This document shows, piece after piece, positions 15,391 to 25,625 of a stretch of DNA of 64,000 nucleotides (the stretch's first letter is position 1; each line of letters starts with the position of its first letter). The stretch covers positions 576,325-640,324 of the forward strand of contig NZ_BJUB01000001.1 in assembly GCF_007989805.1 (NCBI RefSeq). Direction: 5' to 3'. A program made the translations under genes and the position numbers. The stretch is from Cellulomonas xylanilytica (GTDB lineage Bacteria > Actinomycetota > Actinomycetes > Actinomycetales > Cellulomonadaceae). The notes beneath the pieces were generated by a model. That model did not search any database. It saw only the letters and a list, made by a program, of their open reading frames with translations, and was not told the DNA's origin.

Positions 15391-15998
15391 TCGACACGGT
15401 GGTCTTCGACCTCGGGAACGTGCTGGTCCGGTGGGACCCGTACCGGCCGTTCGTCGGGCGTCTCCCGGCTGCGCAGACGGAGGCCTTCCTCACCGGGTTC
15501 GACTTCATGGCCTTCAACCACCTGCAGGACGCCGGGCGCTCCTGGGCCGACGCGCGGGCGGAGCTGGCCGCGAGCGCGCCCGAGCACCTGCCGGCGCTCG
15601 ACGTGTACGTCGAGCACTTCGCGGAGACGCTGACCGGACCGGTCGAGGGCTCGTACGACGTCGTGCGCGACCTGCGTGCCCTCGGCGTCCGGCTGCTCGG
15701 GCTGACCAACTGGTCGGCCGAGACGTTCCACCTGGCCGAGCCGGCGGCGCCCGCCATCGGGCTGCTGGAGGACGTGCTCGTGTCGGGGGAGGTCGGTCTC
15801 GCGAAGCCGGACCCGAGGGTGTTCGCCCTGCTGACGCAGCGGTTCGGCCTGCACCCGGCACGCACCGTGTTCGTCGACGACTCCGCGGCGAACGTCGACG
15901 CGGCCGCGGCGGCCGGGTTCGACGCCGTGCTGTTCACGACGGCCGAGGCCCTCCGGGCTGACCTCGCGGCGCGCGGGGTGCGTCTGCCGCGCACCTAG
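15387..15998 (+). CDS. HAD-family hydrolase
   Basis: A 203-residue haloacid-dehalogenase-superfamily phosphatase, likely acting on a small phosphorylated metabolite. Motif I is [12 protein letters not shown] (residues 7-18; the second catalytic aspartate is replaced by N, a pattern seen in the YihX-type subgroup), motif II is LTNWS, motif III the lysine in [10 protein letters not shown] and motif [12 protein letters not shown]. The four-helix cap lies after motif I. The ATG overlaps the priA stop (ATGA). The substrate cannot be predicted. Its TAG stop is part of the fmt -10 box. Confidence 0.9.
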   Translation: MIDTVVFDLGNVLVRWDPYRPFVGRLPAAQTEAFLTGFDFMAFNHLQDAGRSWADARAELAASAPEHLPALDVYVEHFAETLTGPVEGSYDVVRDLRALGVRLLGLTNWSAETFHLAEPAAPAIGLLEDVLVSGEVGLAKPDPRVFALLTQRFGLHPARTVFVDDSAANVDAAAAAGFDAVLFTTAEALRADLAARGVRLPRT

Positions 15999-16001
15999 GA
16001 T
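15996..16001 (+). promoter_or_regulatory. -10 box for fmt, leaderless
   Basis: TAGGAT at 15996-16001 is 7 nt before the fmt ATG (16009) and contains the stop codon of the upstream HAD gene. Confidence 0.55.
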
Positions 16002-16008
16002 CGACGCC

Positions 16009-16947
16009 ATGCGACTGCTCTTCGCCGGAACTCCCGCGGCCGCGGTGCCGTCGCTCGAGGCGCTCCTCGCCTCCCGCCACGAGGTGGTGGCCGTGCTCAC
16101 CCGGCCCGACGCCCGGTCGGGACGGGGGCGGTCCTCCGCGCCGAGCGAGGTCAAGGCCCGCGCCCTGGAGGCCGGGCTCGAGGTCCTGACGCCGCAGCGC
16201 CCGCGCGACGAGGACTTCCAGGCGCGGCTGGCGGAGCTCGCGGTCGACGCGGCTCCGGTCGTGGCCTACGGCGCCCTGATCCCTCCGGCGCTGCTGGACG
16301 TCCCGACCCACGGCTGGGTCAACCTGCACTTCTCGGTGCTGCCGGCGTGGCGTGGAGCCGCCCCCGTGCAGCACGCGATCATCGCCGGCGACGAGGTGTC
16401 CGGGGCGTCCACGTTCCGGCTCGAGGCGGGCCTGGACACGGGCCCGGTGTTCGGGTTCCTCACCGAGACGATCCGCGCGCGGGACACCGCGGGTGACCTG
16501 CTGGGGCGACTGGCGGTCGCCGGTGCCGGGCTGCTGGTGCAGACGCTCGACGCCCTCGAGGAGGGGATCCTCAGCCCGGTCGTGCAGTCCACCGACGGCG
16601 TGAGCCTCGCGCCGAAGCTCGAGGCCGAGGACGCGCGGGTGCGCTGGACCCACCCGGCGCACGCGGTCGACCGGCTCGTCCGGGGCTGCACCCCCGCACC
16701 CGGTGCCTGGACGACGCTGCCGGACGGGTCCCGCCTCGGCCTGGCACCCGTCGTCCCGGTCCCCGACGTCACCGACCTGGCGCCGGGGAAGCTGCGGGCC
16801 GGCAAGAAGGAGGTGCTCGTCGGGACCGGCGGGCACGCGGTGCGGCTGACCGACGTGACCCCGCAGGGCAAGCGGGCGATGGCCGCGGCGGACTGGGTCC
16901 GGGGCGCCCGCCTCGATGCCGGCACGGTGCTGGGGAGCGCCGCGTGA
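16009..16947 (+). CDS. fmt: Methionyl-tRNA formyltransferase
   Basis: Formylates the amino group of initiator Met-tRNA using 10-formyl-tetrahydrofolate. The 312-residue protein has [17 protein letters not shown] at the N-terminus, the catalytic triad region with [20 protein letters not shown] near residue 108 (Asn, His) and the aspartate of LDTGPVF near residue 144, followed by the C-terminal OB-fold domain. The usual partner def is not adjacent. The GTG of rsmB overlaps its stop. Confidence 0.96.
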   Translation: MRLLFAGTPAAAVPSLEALLASRHEVVAVLTRPDARSGRGRSSAPSEVKARALEAGLEVLTPQRPRDEDFQARLAELAVDAAPVVAYGALIPPALLDVPTHGWVNLHFSVLPAWRGAAPVQHAIIAGDEVSGASTFRLEAGLDTGPVFGFLTETIRARDTAGDLLGRLAVAGAGLLVQTLDALEEGILSPVVQSTDGVSLAPKLEAEDARVRWTHPAHAVDRLVRGCTPAPGAWTTLPDGSRLGLAPVVPVPDVTDLAPGKLRAGKKEVLVGTGGHAVRLTDVTPQGKRAMAAADWVRGARLDAGTVLGSAA

Positions 16948-18452
16948 GCGCCGCCGACGACCGTCGCGACGCGAGCGGCCGCCAGCGCGGCGCCGCCCGG
17001 TCGCAGGGCCGGACGCAGCGGTCGGCCGCCGCACCGTCGCGGCGCCGCCGGGGGAGCGACCCCGCCCGTACCGCGGCCTACGACGTCCTGCGGTCGGTGG
17101 ACGGCTCCGACGCGTACGCCAACCTGGTGCTCCCGCCCCTGCTGCGCGAGCGCCGGATCTCCGGCCGGGACGCCGCGTTCGCCACCGAGCTCGCCTACGG
17201 CACGCTGCGGCTGCGCGGCCGGTACGACGCGATCATCGCCCAGGCGGCGAACCGCGAGGTCGGCACGATCGACGCCCCGGCGCTCGACGTGCTGCGGCTC
17301 GGCGTCCACCAGCTGCTCGGCATGCGCGTCCCCGCGCACGCGGCCGTGTCCGAGACCGTGGGGCTGGCCCGCGAGCAGCTGGGTACCGGGCCGTCGCAGT
17401 TCGTCAACGCGGTGCTGCGGACGGTCGGGCGCGCCTCGTCGGAGGAGTGGCAGGACCGGATCGCCGCCGCCGCGGGCGACGACGAGCTGGGCCGCCTCGC
17501 GGTCGTGCAGAGCCACCCGCTGTGGGTCGTCCGAGCGCTGCGCGAGGCGCTCGTGGGCAACGGCCGGTCCGCCGACGAGATCGAGGCGCTGCTCGCGGCG
17601 GACAACGAGGCTCCCCGGGTGACCGTGGTGGCGCGTCCGGGGCTGGTGGACCAGGAGCAGGTGGTCGAGGAGACCGAGGGGGCCGGCCTCGTCGGCGCGC
17701 TCGCGCGGACCGCGGTGGTCCTCACCGGCGGTGACCCCGCGGCGCTGCCGAGCGTCCGGGACGGTCGCGCCGGTGTCCAGGACGAGGGCAGCCAGCTCGT
17801 CGCGCTCGCGCTGACCGAGGCCCCGCTCGACGGTCCGGACGAGCGCTGGCTCGACCTGTGCGCGGGTCCCGGAGGCAAGGCCGCGCTGCTCGCCGCCGTC
17901 GCCGGCGAGCGAGGCGCGCGGATCGTCGCCAACGAGGTGCAGCCGCACCGGTCGCGGCTCGTCGAGCAGGCGCTGCGCGCGGTGCCCGCCGATGCGGTCG
18001 AGGACGTCCGGACGGGTGACGGACGCACGCTCGGTGCCGACGGGCCCGGCTCGTACGACCGCGTGATGGTCGACGCGCCCTGCACCGGCCTCGGAGCGCT
18101 GCGGCGTCGGCCGGAGGCCCGGTGGCGGCGGACGCCGGCCGACCTTGCGGCGCTCAGTGCGCTCCAGCGCGACCTCCTGGTCTCGGCGCTCCAGGCGGTA
18201 CGCGTCGGCGGCGTGGTCGCCTACGTGACCTGTTCGCCCCACCTCGTCGAGACGCAGCTCGTGGTCAAGGACGCGCTGCGCGCCGCGGCCCGGACGGGCA
18301 CCGACGTGGAGCGGCTCGACACGCCCGCGGTCGTACGTGGCATCGCGGCGGGTGGGGTCGACCTGGACGACGAGCGCACCGACGTGCAGCTGTGGCCGCA
18401 CGTCCACGGCACGGACGCGATGCACCTGACGCTGCTGCGCCGCACCAGCTGA
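16944..18452 (+). CDS. rsmB: 16S rRNA (cytosine-5) methyltransferase RsmB/Sun
   Basis: Methylates C967 of 16S rRNA (E. coli numbering) with SAM. The 502-residue protein starts with a basic, disordered 40-residue tail, then a NusB-like RNA-binding domain ([20 protein letters not shown] to about residue 190), and a C-terminal Rossmann methyltransferase domain with [16 protein letters not shown], the [15 protein letters not shown] catalytic cysteine and YVTCSPH with the second cysteine, typical of m5C enzymes. The GTG at 16944 overlaps the fmt stop, so fmt and rsmB form one unit, as in many bacteria. Confidence 0.95.
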   Translation: MSAADDRRDASGRQRGAARSQGRTQRSAAAPSRRRRGSDPARTAAYDVLRSVDGSDAYANLVLPPLLRERRISGRDAAFATELAYGTLRLRGRYDAIIAQAANREVGTIDAPALDVLRLGVHQLLGMRVPAHAAVSETVGLAREQLGTGPSQFVNAVLRTVGRASSEEWQDRIAAAAGDDELGRLAVVQSHPLWVVRALREALVGNGRSADEIEALLAADNEAPRVTVVARPGLVDQEQVVEETEGAGLVGALARTAVVLTGGDPAALPSVRDGRAGVQDEGSQLVALALTEAPLDGPDERWLDLCAGPGGKAALLAAVAGERGARIVANEVQPHRSRLVEQALRAVPADAVEDVRTGDGRTLGADGPGSYDRVMVDAPCTGLGALRRRPEARWRRTPADLAALSALQRDLLVSALQAVRVGGVVAYVTCSPHLVETQLVVKDALRAAARTGTDVERLDTPAVVRGIAAGGVDLDDERTDVQLWPHVHGTDAMHLTLLRRTS

Positions 18453-18459
18453 GGAGCCC

Positions 18460-18465
18460 TAGGCT
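18460..18465 (+). promoter_or_regulatory. -10 box for rpe, leaderless
   Basis: TAGGCT at 18460-18465 ends 6 nt before the rpe GTG at 18472; the intergenic gap is only 19 bp. Confidence 0.5.
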
Positions 18466-18471
18466 GGCCGC

Positions 18472-19143
18472 GTGCCTGCGCTGATCAACCCGAGCATCCT
18501 GTCCGCCGACTTCGTCAACCTCGAGCGCGACCTCCAGGCGATCGCCGCGGCCGACTTCGTGCACGTGGACGTCATGGACAACCACTTCGTGCCCAACCTC
18601 ACGCTCGGCCTGCCGGTGGTGAAGCGGATCGCGGAGGTGTCGCCCGTCCCGCTGGACCTGCACCTGATGATCGAGGACGCCGACCGCTGGGCGCCGGAGT
18701 ACGCCGCGCTCGGGGCGGCCTCGGTGACGTTCCACGCGGAGGCCACCCAGGCGCCGGTCCGCCTGGCACGCGAGCTCCGCTCGCGTGGCGTGCGTGCGGG
18801 GATCGCGCTGCGGCCCGCGTCGCCGGTCGAGCCGCTGCTGGACCTGCTGCCGGAGTTCGACATGATCCTCGTGATGACGGTCGAGCCCGGGTTCGGCGGC
18901 CAGTCGTTCATCGAGGGGATGCTGCCCAAGATCCGCCGGGCACGGCGGGCCATCGAGGAGTCCGGTGCCGACACCTGGATCCAGGTGGACGGGGGCGTCG
19001 CGCGGGACACGATCGGCCGGATCGCGCAGGCGGGGGCGAACGTCTTCGTCGCCGGCTCCGCCGTCTACGGGGCCGAAAGCATCGCGGACGAGATCGCCGC
19101 GCTGCGGGGCCTCGCCGACTCCGGGGCGGACGCGAACGCCTGA
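18472..19143 (+). CDS. rpe: Ribulose-phosphate 3-epimerase
   Basis: Interconverts ribulose 5-phosphate and xylulose 5-phosphate in the pentose phosphate pathway; ribulose 5-phosphate is also the substrate of RibB encoded just downstream. The 223-residue TIM barrel has NPSILSADF, the metal/catalytic [38 protein letters not shown] and a VDGGV motif near the end, all intact. The GTG at 18472 fits the leaderless -10 box. Confidence 0.96.
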   Translation: MPALINPSILSADFVNLERDLQAIAAADFVHVDVMDNHFVPNLTLGLPVVKRIAEVSPVPLDLHLMIEDADRWAPEYAALGAASVTFHAEATQAPVRLARELRSRGVRAGIALRPASPVEPLLDLLPEFDMILVMTVEPGFGGQSFIEGMLPKIRRARRAIEESGADTWIQVDGGVARDTIGRIAQAGANVFVAGSAVYGAESIADEIAALRGLADSGADANA

Positions 19144-19196
19144 CGGGCGGGAATGCCGTGTGTGGCATGATCGTTGGCGCAGTACGAACACATACA

Positions 19197-19325
19197 CGTG
19201 CTCCGGGGTCGGTGTAATTCCGAGCCGGCGGTGACAGTCCGCGACCCGCACGGTCCGCAAGGACCGGGCGGTTGACCTGGTGGAACTCCGGGACCGACGG
19301 TGAAAGTCCGGATGGGAGGATCACG
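19197..19325 (+). ncRNA. FMN riboswitch (RFN element)
   Basis: The aptamer has the conserved core of the RFN element: CGGGGTCGGTGTAATTCCG, then CCGGCGGTGACAGTCCGCG, a variable arm (CGGTCC/GGACCG), TGACCTGGTGGAACTCCGGG, and ACCGACGGTGAAAGTCCGG with GATGGGAG closing the outer stem. P1 pairs CGTGCTCC at the left with GGAG...CACG at the right. It senses FMN and lies directly upstream of the ribD-ribE-ribBA-ribH operon. A -10-like CATGAT at 19166-19171 may be its promoter. Confidence 0.96.
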
Positions 19326-19328
19326 TGG

Positions 19329-19403
19329 CGGCGCCTGTGCGCCGTGGCTACGGGACCCTTCCTGTTGCCCTCACCCCGGAGCCCCGCGCGTCCGGAGGTG
19401 AGC
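19329..19403 (+). promoter_or_regulatory. Riboswitch expression platform masking the ribD ribosome binding site
   Basis: After the aptamer comes a small hairpin CGGCGC-CTGT-GCGCCG (19329-19344), then CTCACCCCGG (19370-19379) which can pair with CCGGAGGTGAG (19392-19402) leaving one bulged A. This second stem hides the Shine-Dalgarno GGAGGTGAG just before the ATG at 19404. No U-rich terminator is seen, so FMN most likely controls translation start. Confidence 0.65.
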
Positions 19404-20483
19404 ATGACCAGCATCGAGAGCGTCGTGCGTGCCGCCCCCGCAGAGCTCGACGCCATGCGCCACGCGCTGGAGATCGCCCGGCGTGGACCGGCGAAGGGCC
19501 CCAACCCCCGCGTGGGGTGCGTCCTGCTGAGCGCGGCGGGTGACGTCCTCGGCGAGGGCTGGCACCGGGGCGCCGGCACGCCGCACGCCGAGGTGGCCGC
19601 GCTGGCCGACGCTGCAGGGCGCGGGACGTCCACGCGTGGCGCGACGGCCGTCGTCACGCTCGAGCCGTGCAACCACACCGGCCGCACCGGCCCGTGCTCC
19701 GAGGCGCTCCTGGCTGCCGGGGTCGCGCGCGTCGTGGTGTCGGTCCCGGACCCGAACCCGGTCGCCGCCGGAGGAGCGCAGAGGCTGCGCAGCGCGGGGG
19801 TCGAGGTGGAGGTCGGTGCGCTGGCCGACGAGGGACGCGCCCTGCTGGGTGCCTGGCTGCCGTCGGTCGAGCGCGGCCGCCCGTTCGTCACGCTGAAGCT
19901 CGCCACCTCGCTGGACGGTCGCGTCGCGGCGGCCGACGGCTCCAGCCGGTGGATCACCTCGGAGGTCTCGCGGCACCACGCGCACGACCTGCGCGCCGAG
20001 GTCGACGCCATCGTGGTCGGCACCGGCACCGCGCTCGTCGACGACCCCTCGCTGACCGCACGCAACGCCGCGGGGGAGCTGCAGCGCCAGCAGCCGCTGC
20101 GCGTCGTCGTGGGCCACCGGGACCTTCCGCCGCACGCCCGCCTGCACGGCCCTGGCGGCGAGCTGGTCCACGTGCGCACGCACGACCCGGCCCGCGTGCT
20201 GACCGAGCTCGCGGCGCGGGAGGTCCGGCACGTCCTCGTGGAGGGCGGACCCACGCTGGCCGCGGCGTTCCTGGCTGCCGGGCTGGTCGACGAGGTGCAC
20301 GCCTACGTCGCGCCGGTCCTGCTCGGCGCCGGGCGCCCCGCCATGGCTGACCTCGGCGTCACGACCATCGGCGACGCCGTCCGCCTCACCACCCGGTCCG
20401 TCATCCCGCTCGGTCCCGACGTCCTCGTCGTCGCGACCCCTGATCGGCACATCGACCCGCACAGCACCACGGAGGAGCACTGA
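19404..20483 (+). CDS. ribD: Riboflavin deaminase / reductase RibD
   Basis: Carries out the second and third steps of riboflavin synthesis: deamination of the pyrimidine from GTP cyclohydrolase II and NADPH-dependent reduction of the ribosyl chain. The 359-residue protein has the zinc deaminase domain ([12 protein letters not shown] and [12 protein letters not shown], near residues 55-95) and a C-terminal reductase domain ([31 protein letters not shown]). The ATG at 19404 follows a strong GGAGGTGAG. First gene of the FMN-controlled operon; its stop overlaps the ribE ATG (TGATG). Confidence 0.95.
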   Translation: MTSIESVVRAAPAELDAMRHALEIARRGPAKGPNPRVGCVLLSAAGDVLGEGWHRGAGTPHAEVAALADAAGRGTSTRGATAVVTLEPCNHTGRTGPCSEALLAAGVARVVVSVPDPNPVAAGGAQRLRSAGVEVEVGALADEGRALLGAWLPSVERGRPFVTLKLATSLDGRVAAADGSSRWITSEVSRHHAHDLRAEVDAIVVGTGTALVDDPSLTARNAAGELQRQQPLRVVVGHRDLPPHARLHGPGGELVHVRTHDPARVLTELAAREVRHVLVEGGPTLAAAFLAAGLVDEVHAYVAPVLLGAGRPAMADLGVTTIGDAVRLTTRSVIPLGPDVLVVATPDRHIDPHSTTEEH

Positions 20484-21094
20484 TGTTCACCGGAATCGTC
20501 GAGGAGATCGGCACCGTCGAGGCCATCGAGCACCGCGGGGAGGGGTTGGACGCGCGCCTGCAGGTCCGCGGGCCTCTCGTCGTGTCCGACGCCCGCCTGG
20601 GCGACTCGATCAGCGTCTCCGGCGTCTGCCTGACGGTCACCGAGCTCCCCGGCGACGGCACGTTCTCCGCCGACGTCATGCCCGAGACCCTGCGGCGCAG
20701 CGCGCTGGAGGACGTCGGGGTGACCAGCCCGGTCAACCTCGAGCGCGCGCTGCCGGTGGGCGGCCGGTATGGCGGGCACGTCGTGCAGGGGCACGTCGAC
20801 GGGGTCGGCACGATCCTGTCCCGGTCGCCCGGACCGCGCTGGGACGACGTGGAGATCGGCCTCGCACCGGAGCTCGCCCGGTACGTGGCGGAGAAGGGGT
20901 CCATCGCCGTCTCCGGCATCTCCTTGACGGTCACGCACGTGACCGACGACTCGTTCGGCGTCTCGCTCATCCCCACCACCCTCGAGGCGACGACCCTCGG
21001 CACGCTCGCTCCCGGAGCCCGGGTCAACCTGGAGGTCGACGTGCTGGCCAAGTACACCGAGCGGCTGCTCTCGACGGCGGGGGTGCTGCGGTGA
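20483..21094 (+). CDS. ribE: Riboflavin synthase alpha chain
   Basis: Disproportionates two 6,7-dimethyl-8-ribityllumazine molecules to riboflavin. The 203-residue protein has two lumazine-binding barrel repeats; the first begins [17 protein letters not shown] and contains [16 protein letters not shown], the second holds [16 protein letters not shown] and [16 protein letters not shown], followed by the C-terminal trimerisation helix. It overlaps ribD and ribBA. The gene is called ribC in mycobacteria. Confidence 0.95.
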   Translation: MFTGIVEEIGTVEAIEHRGEGLDARLQVRGPLVVSDARLGDSISVSGVCLTVTELPGDGTFSADVMPETLRRSALEDVGVTSPVNLERALPVGGRYGGHVVQGHVDGVGTILSRSPGPRWDDVEIGLAPELARYVAEKGSIAVSGISLTVTHVTDDSFGVSLIPTTLEATTLGTLAPGARVNLEVDVLAKYTERLLSTAGVLR

Positions 21095-22458
21095 CGGCCC
21101 CCGCAGGCGTGCGCCTCGGCACCGTCGAGGACGCCCTGGAGGCCCTGCGTGCCGGGCGCCCGGTGCTCGTCGCGGACTCGCCGGACCGCGAGAACGAGGC
21201 CGACGTCATCCTCGCCGCGCAGTCGGCGACGCCCGAGTGGATCGCCTGGACCATCCGGCACTCGTCCGGGTACCTGTGCGCGCCGATGCCGGCCGCGCGG
21301 GCCGACGCGCTCGACCTGCCGCTGATGGTCCCGAGCAGCCAGGACCCGCGGCGGACCGCCTACACGGTCACGGTCGACGCCGCGACGGGCGTGACGACGG
21401 GCATCTCCGCCTCCGACCGGGCGCGCACGCTCCGGGTCCTCGCGGATCCCGCGTCGGGCCGTGAGGACCTGATCCGTCCCGGGCACGTCCTGCCGCTGCG
21501 CGCCGTCCCCGGTGGCGTCCTGCACCGGGCGGGGCACACGGAGGCGGCCGTCGACCTGTGCCGGCTAGCCGGCCTGGAGCCGGTCGGTGCCATCGCCGAG
21601 CTGGTCAACGACGACGGGTCGATGACGCGGCTCGACGTGGCGTCGGCGCTGGCGGAGGCCGAGGGGCTCGTGCTCCTGACCATCGAGGACATCGTCGCGT
21701 GGCGCACCCGGCACGGCGACGACGTGACCGCGGAGGTCGCCGTCGCGGCGCCGCCGAAGGAGCGGGTGCACGCGACGCACACCGCGTACCTGCCCACGAG
21801 GCACGGCGACTTCCGCATCCACGGCTTCCGCGACCTGCGCACGGGCGCGGAGCACGTCGCGCTCGTGCCGACGGCCGGCCTGGCCGAGGTGCCCGTCGTG
21901 CGCGTGCACTCCGAGTGCCTCACCGGCGACGCCTTCGGCTCGGCCCGCTGCGACTGCGGTCCCCAGCTCGACGCGGCCCTCGAGCTCGCCGCCGAGCAGG
22001 GCGGTGCCGTCGTCTACCTGCGCGGGCACGAGGGCCGCGGGATCGGCCTGCTGGCCAAGGTGGCGGCGTACGCGCTGCAGGACCAGGGTCGGGACACGGT
22101 CGAGGCCAACCTCGACCTCGGCTGGCCCGCGGACCGGCGCGAGTACGGCGCGGCCGCGGCCATCCTCACGGACCTGGGCGTGGAGCGGGTCAGCCTGCTG
22201 ACCAACAACCCCGCGAAGGTGGCCGGGCTGCGGGCCCACGGCATCGACGTCGCGGAGATCCGCAGCCTCGAGGTCGGGCGCACGCCGCAGAACGAGGCGT
22301 ACCTGCGGACCAAGGCCACGTCGATGGGGCACCTGCTCCACCTGACCCCGGGCACGGAGCGGGAGCCCATCCCGGTCTCGCCCGTGCACGCCACGCCGGC
22401 CACCCCCGGCGCCGACCACGACGACCACGCGTTCGAGAACCTGGAGGACCTGGCATGA
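21091..22458 (+). CDS. ribBA: Bifunctional DHBP synthase / GTP cyclohydrolase II
   Basis: The N-terminal half makes 3,4-dihydroxy-2-butanone 4-phosphate from ribulose 5-phosphate; the C-terminal half opens GTP to the riboflavin pyrimidine precursor. The 455-residue protein has [12 protein letters not shown] near residue 30 (family norm RENEGD; here Ala for Gly), [11 protein letters not shown] and GHTEAAVDL in the DHBPS half. From about residue 215 the GCH2 half has the zinc ligands in [18 protein letters not shown] and the catalytic [15 protein letters not shown] start overlapping the ribE stop. Confidence 0.95.
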   Translation: MTAPAGVRLGTVEDALEALRAGRPVLVADSPDRENEADVILAAQSATPEWIAWTIRHSSGYLCAPMPAARADALDLPLMVPSSQDPRRTAYTVTVDAATGVTTGISASDRARTLRVLADPASGREDLIRPGHVLPLRAVPGGVLHRAGHTEAAVDLCRLAGLEPVGAIAELVNDDGSMTRLDVASALAEAEGLVLLTIEDIVAWRTRHGDDVTAEVAVAAPPKERVHATHTAYLPTRHGDFRIHGFRDLRTGAEHVALVPTAGLAEVPVVRVHSECLTGDAFGSARCDCGPQLDAALELAAEQGGAVVYLRGHEGRGIGLLAKVAAYALQDQGRDTVEANLDLGWPADRREYGAAAAILTDLGVERVSLLTNNPAKVAGLRAHGIDVAEIRSLEVGRTPQNEAYLRTKATSMGHLLHLTPGTEREPIPVSPVHATPATPGADHDDHAFENLEDLA

Positions 22459-22949
22459 GCGGTGCTGGAGCACCCACCCTGACCGTCGACGGCACCGGCC
22501 TGAAGGTCGTCGTCGTCGCCGCGAGCTGGCACACCGTCGTCATGGACGGCCTGCTCGCCGGATCGCAGCGCGCTCTCGCCGCCGCGCACGTCGAGGACGT
22601 CACGATCGTGCGCGTCCCCGGCACGTTCGAGCTCCCTGTCGCGGCGCAGGTCGCTGCCGAGAGCGGTGCCGACGCGGTGGTCGCGCTCGGCGTCGTCATC
22701 CGCGGCGGCACCCCGCACTTCGAGTACGTGTGCCAGGGCGCCACCCTCGGCCTCACGGACGTGGGGATCCGTACGGGCGTGCCGGTCGGGTTCGGCGTCC
22801 TCACCTGCGACAACGAGGAGCAGGCGCTCGACCGCGCGGGCCTCGAGGGGTCGCACGAGGACAAGGGTGCCGAGGCGGCCGAGGCAGCGGTGGCGACCGT
22901 GGTCGCGCTGCGCGCACTGCGGTCCGCTCCGTCTAGAGTCTCCGCGTGA
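22455..22949 (+). CDS. ribH: 6,7-dimethyl-8-ribityllumazine synthase
   Basis: Condenses the pyrimidine and butanone phosphate intermediates to lumazine, the substrate of RibE; usually forms a 60-subunit or pentameric shell. The 164-residue protein has VAASWH at the substrate site, [32 protein letters not shown] with the catalytic histidine, and [11 protein letters not shown]. Its ATG overlaps ribBA, and its TGA overlaps the GTG of hisE. Confidence 0.95.
   Translation: MSGAGAPTLTVDGTGLKVVVVAASWHTVVMDGLLAGSQRALAAAHVEDVTIVRVPGTFELPVAAQVAAESGADAVVALGVVIRGGTPHFEYVCQGATLGLTDVGIRTGVPVGFGVLTCDNEEQALDRAGLEGSHEDKGAEAAEAAVATVVALRALRSAPSRVSA
22934..22939 (+). promoter_or_regulatory. -10 box for hisE inside ribH
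   Basis: TAGAGT at 22934-22939 lies in the last codons of ribH, 6 nt before the hisE GTG at 22946. This would let hisE-hisG escape FMN control of the rib operon. Confidence 0.5.
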
Positions 22950-23209
22950 AAACCTTCGACACCCTGTTCGCCGAGCTCTCCGAGAAGGCCGCGACCCGCC
23001 CGGCAGGCTCCGGCACGGTCGCGGAGCTGGACACCGGCGTGCACGGCATCGGCAAGAAGGTCGTCGAGGAGGCCGCCGAGGTCTGGATGGCCGCCGAGCA
23101 CGAGTCCGACGAGCGGACGGCCGAGGAGATCTCCCAGCTCCTCTACCACCTGCAGGTGCTGATGATCGCCCGCGGGCTGACGCTCGCCGACGTCTACACC
23201 CACCTCTGA
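22946..23209 (+). CDS. hisE: Phosphoribosyl-ATP pyrophosphohydrolase
   Basis: Hydrolyses phosphoribosyl-ATP to phosphoribosyl-AMP, step 2 of histidine synthesis. At 87 residues it is the stand-alone MazG-like HisE. The signature [17 protein letters not shown] and a following [13 protein letters not shown] helix with acidic metal ligands are intact. GTG start overlapping the ribH stop; hisG follows after 11 bp. HisE-HisG pairing is typical of actinobacteria. Confidence 0.95.
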   Translation: MKTFDTLFAELSEKAATRPAGSGTVAELDTGVHGIGKKVVEEAAEVWMAAEHESDERTAEEISQLLYHLQVLMIARGLTLADVYTHL

Positions 23210-23220
23210 GGAGAACGACC

Positions 23221-24069
23221 GTGCTGAGGATCGCCGTCCCGAACAAGGGCTCCCTGTCGGAGCCCGCCGTCGAGATGCTCAAGGAGGCCGGCTACCGGCA
23301 GCGCCGCGACTCGCGCGAGCTGGTGCTGCCCGACCCGGACAACGACGTCGAGTTCTTCTTCCTGCGGCCGCGCGACATCGCCGTGTACGTCGGCGCGGGG
23401 ACCGTCGACGTGGGCATCACCGGCCGCGACCTGATGCTCGACTCGGAGTCCGCAGCCGTCGAGCACCTGCCGCTGGGGTTCGCCCGGTCCACCTTCCGGT
23501 TCGCCGGGACCGCGGGGGAGTGGACCGACGTGAAGCAGGTCGGCGGGCGCCGCGTCGCCACGTCGTACCCGGTGCTCGTGCGGGCCTACCTGCGCTCGCT
23601 CGGCATCGAGCCGGCGGGCGTCGTGCGCCTGGACGGTGCCGTCGAGTCCGCGATCAAGCTCGGCGTGGCCGACGTCATCGCGGACGTCGTCGAGACCGGG
23701 ACGACGCTGCGCGCGGCCGGTCTGGAGATCTTCGCCGACCCGATCCTGCGTTCCGAGGCCGTGCTGGTGCGGCGTGCCGACGGCGACGAGCCCGCGGGCC
23801 TCGACGTGCTCACGCGCCGGATCCAGGGCGTGCTGACCGCGCGCGAGTACGTGCTCATGGACTACGACGTGCCGCTCGACCTGGTCGACGCGGCCGTCGC
23901 GATCACCCCCGGCCTGGAGTCACCGACCGTCTCGCCGCTGCACAACCGCGACTGGGCGGCCGTGCGGGCGATGGTCCGGCGGGACCAGACCAACCGGGTC
24001 ATGGACTCCCTGTACGACATCGGTGCGCGTGCGATCCTCGTGACGTCGATCCACGCGTGCCGGCTCTGA
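23221..24069 (+). CDS. hisG: ATP phosphoribosyltransferase (long form)
   Basis: First and feedback-regulated enzyme of histidine synthesis (ATP + PRPP). The 282-residue length shows the long form with its own C-terminal histidine-binding ACT-like domain (from about residue 210), so no HisZ is needed. Motifs: [32 protein letters not shown], the PRPP loop [19 protein letters not shown]. The GTG at 23221 is preceded by GAGGAG. It forms a unit with hisE and probably with the following PH-domain gene. Confidence 0.95.
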   Translation: MLRIAVPNKGSLSEPAVEMLKEAGYRQRRDSRELVLPDPDNDVEFFFLRPRDIAVYVGAGTVDVGITGRDLMLDSESAAVEHLPLGFARSTFRFAGTAGEWTDVKQVGGRRVATSYPVLVRAYLRSLGIEPAGVVRLDGAVESAIKLGVADVIADVVETGTTLRAAGLEIFADPILRSEAVLVRRADGDEPAGLDVLTRRIQGVLTAREYVLMDYDVPLDLVDAAVAITPGLESPTVSPLHNRDWAAVRAMVRRDQTNRVMDSLYDIGARAILVTSIHACRL

Positions 24070-24080
24070 GGAGGGCGGCC

Positions 24081-24515
24081 GTGGACGAGCTCACGGCACC
24101 GTTCCGCCCGCGGTTCGCGCGGGTCGTCGCGCTCGGGCTGGCGGTTCTCGTCCTGGCGGCGACCGCGGCCATCATCCTGGCCATGTCCGAGCTCTCGACG
24201 GGCGACCGGATCGGCTTCGTGCTCGTGGGCGGTCTGATCGCCTGGTTCCTGTGGCGGCAGGCGTCGGTCGCGGCGGTGGTGCGCGACGACGGGCTGACGG
24301 TGCGGAACCTCGTCTTCACACGGCGGCTGGCGTGGGCAGAGATCGTGTCGGTGCGGTTCGGCTCCGGTCGGCCATGGGTCCAGCTCGACCTGTCCGACGG
24401 CGACACGCTCGCCGTCATGGGGATCCAGCGGGCGGACGGCGAGCGCGCCGACGCCGAGGCCCGCCGGCTGGCGACGCTCGTCGCGATGCACACCGCGACG
24501 CCCCGGGACGACTGA
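24081..24515 (+). CDS. PH-domain membrane protein
   Basis: A 144-residue protein with two membrane helices at about residues 14-35 and 42-58, followed by a small bacterial PH domain: VVRDDGLTVRNLVFTRRLAW, then EIVSVRFGSGRPWVQLDL and a helix at the end. Proteins of this kind commonly follow his or rib genes in actinobacteria, but their role is not established. The GTG at 24081 follows GAGGAGGGC and sits 11 bp after hisG. It ends convergently with the DUF3866 gene, only 3 bp apart. Confidence 0.85.
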   Translation: MDELTAPFRPRFARVVALGLAVLVLAATAAIILAMSELSTGDRIGFVLVGGLIAWFLWRQASVAAVVRDDGLTVRNLVFTRRLAWAEIVSVRFGSGRPWVQLDLSDGDTLAVMGIQRADGERADAEARRLATLVAMHTATPRDD

Positions 24516-24518
24516 GGG

Positions 24519-25625
24519 CTACGGCCCGACCGCGTGGACGCCCGCCGCCGCGGCGGCCAGGAACGCCTCCGGGTCCTGGTCGAGCCCACGGCCCATGGTC
24601 GAGAGCCGGACCGGGGAACCGGCCAGTGCGCTGCGCAGGTCCGCTCCGGCCGGGACCTCCACGAGCCGGTGCCGCCGGGCGAGGGGCGCGGCCTGTTCAC
24701 GGACGCGCACGCCGAGGTCGCCGTCGAGCAGCGGCACGACGACGTCCGCCGGGGCCAGCGCGACGCGGCCGTATGCGGTCAGCGAGTGGTGCGAGACGCC
24801 GAGATGGCGTTCGCGCTGGTCCGCCCCGGACACGCGCAGCGACGCGACGGGCCGACCGCCCAGCGCGCCGACGGCGTTCACGGCCTCCCCGGCGGCGACC
24901 CCCGAGAAGCCCCAGCGCGTCCCGGTGCCGAGGTTGCCCGGCCCTTGTGCCACGACGACGAGGTCCGCGCCGACCACGTGCTTGGCGGCGAGCAGGCCGG
25001 TGTGCACCGTGACCGCCTCCAGGTCGCCACCGAACGACTGCCCGGTGGTGACGCAGGCCTCGATCCACCCGGCGGAGCGCAGCCCGGCGACCGTGCGCGA
25101 GAACCACGCGGGCAGGGCGCCGCCGTCGGTCATCACGTACGCGACGCGCGGCACAGGACGGCCCGCCCGGGCGGCGGCGAACCGGGCGCCGGCGACGATC
25201 GCGGGCAGGGCCGAGTGCAGGTCCGCGACGACGACGGGAAGCCCGGCGAGGTCCTCGGCGTCGCGCAGCAGCTCGTGGTGCGGCGACTCCTGGTCGTCGA
25301 CCCCGAGGACCATCGCCTGCAGCGGGGTGTACCGCGCCTTGACCAGGTGACCCGGTCCGGCGGGCGGGTCGGCGGGCGTGCGGTCGGGCAGCGCGATGAC
25401 GAGCGCGTACCCGCCGGTCCCCAGCCCGCGGGCGAGCGCCGAGACGTTGAGCAGCACCCGGTCGCCGATCTCCGGGCTCCCGACCAGCGCCGGGAACGCC
25501 AGCGCGCGGACCGTGTCACCGGCCGTCGCGGTGCCGACAGGAGCCTCCAGCTCGACCGTCACCTCGGCGGCCCCGGGCCACGTGGCCCCGAGCGACACCA
25601 CGACACCCGCACGCCACGTGATCAC
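24519..25625 (-). CDS. DUF3866 family protein
   Basis: A 368-residue protein that I recognise as the actinobacterial DUF3866 family; no enzymatic function is known to me. Visible features: an N-terminal beta-rich segment (VVVSLGATWPGAAEVTVEL), a glycine-rich LARGLGTGGYALVIAL, the central GRPVPRVAYVMTDGGALPAWFSRTV and VVVAQGPGNLGTGTRWGFSG, suggestive of a Rossmann-like fold. It diverges from pafB across 34 bp; the GTG at 25625 lies 6 nt after a minus-strand -10 box. The conserved DGGALP and QGPGNLGTGT patches would be the place to look for an active site. Confidence 0.85.
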   Translation of the reverse strand: MITWRAGVVVSLGATWPGAAEVTVELEAPVGTATAGDTVRALAFPALVGSPEIGDRVLLNVSALARGLGTGGYALVIALPDRTPADPPAGPGHLVKARYTPLQAMVLGVDDQESPHHELLRDAEDLAGLPVVVADLHSALPAIVAGARFAAARAGRPVPRVAYVMTDGGALPAWFSRTVAGLRSAGWIEACVTTGQSFGGDLEAVTVHTGLLAAKHVVGADLVVVAQGPGNLGTGTRWGFSGVAAGEAVNAVGALGGRPVASLRVSGADQRERHLGVSHHSLTAYGRVALAPADVVVPLLDGDLGVRVREQAAPLARRHRLVEVPAGADLRSALAGSPVRLSTMGRGLDQDPEAFLAAAAAGVHAVGP

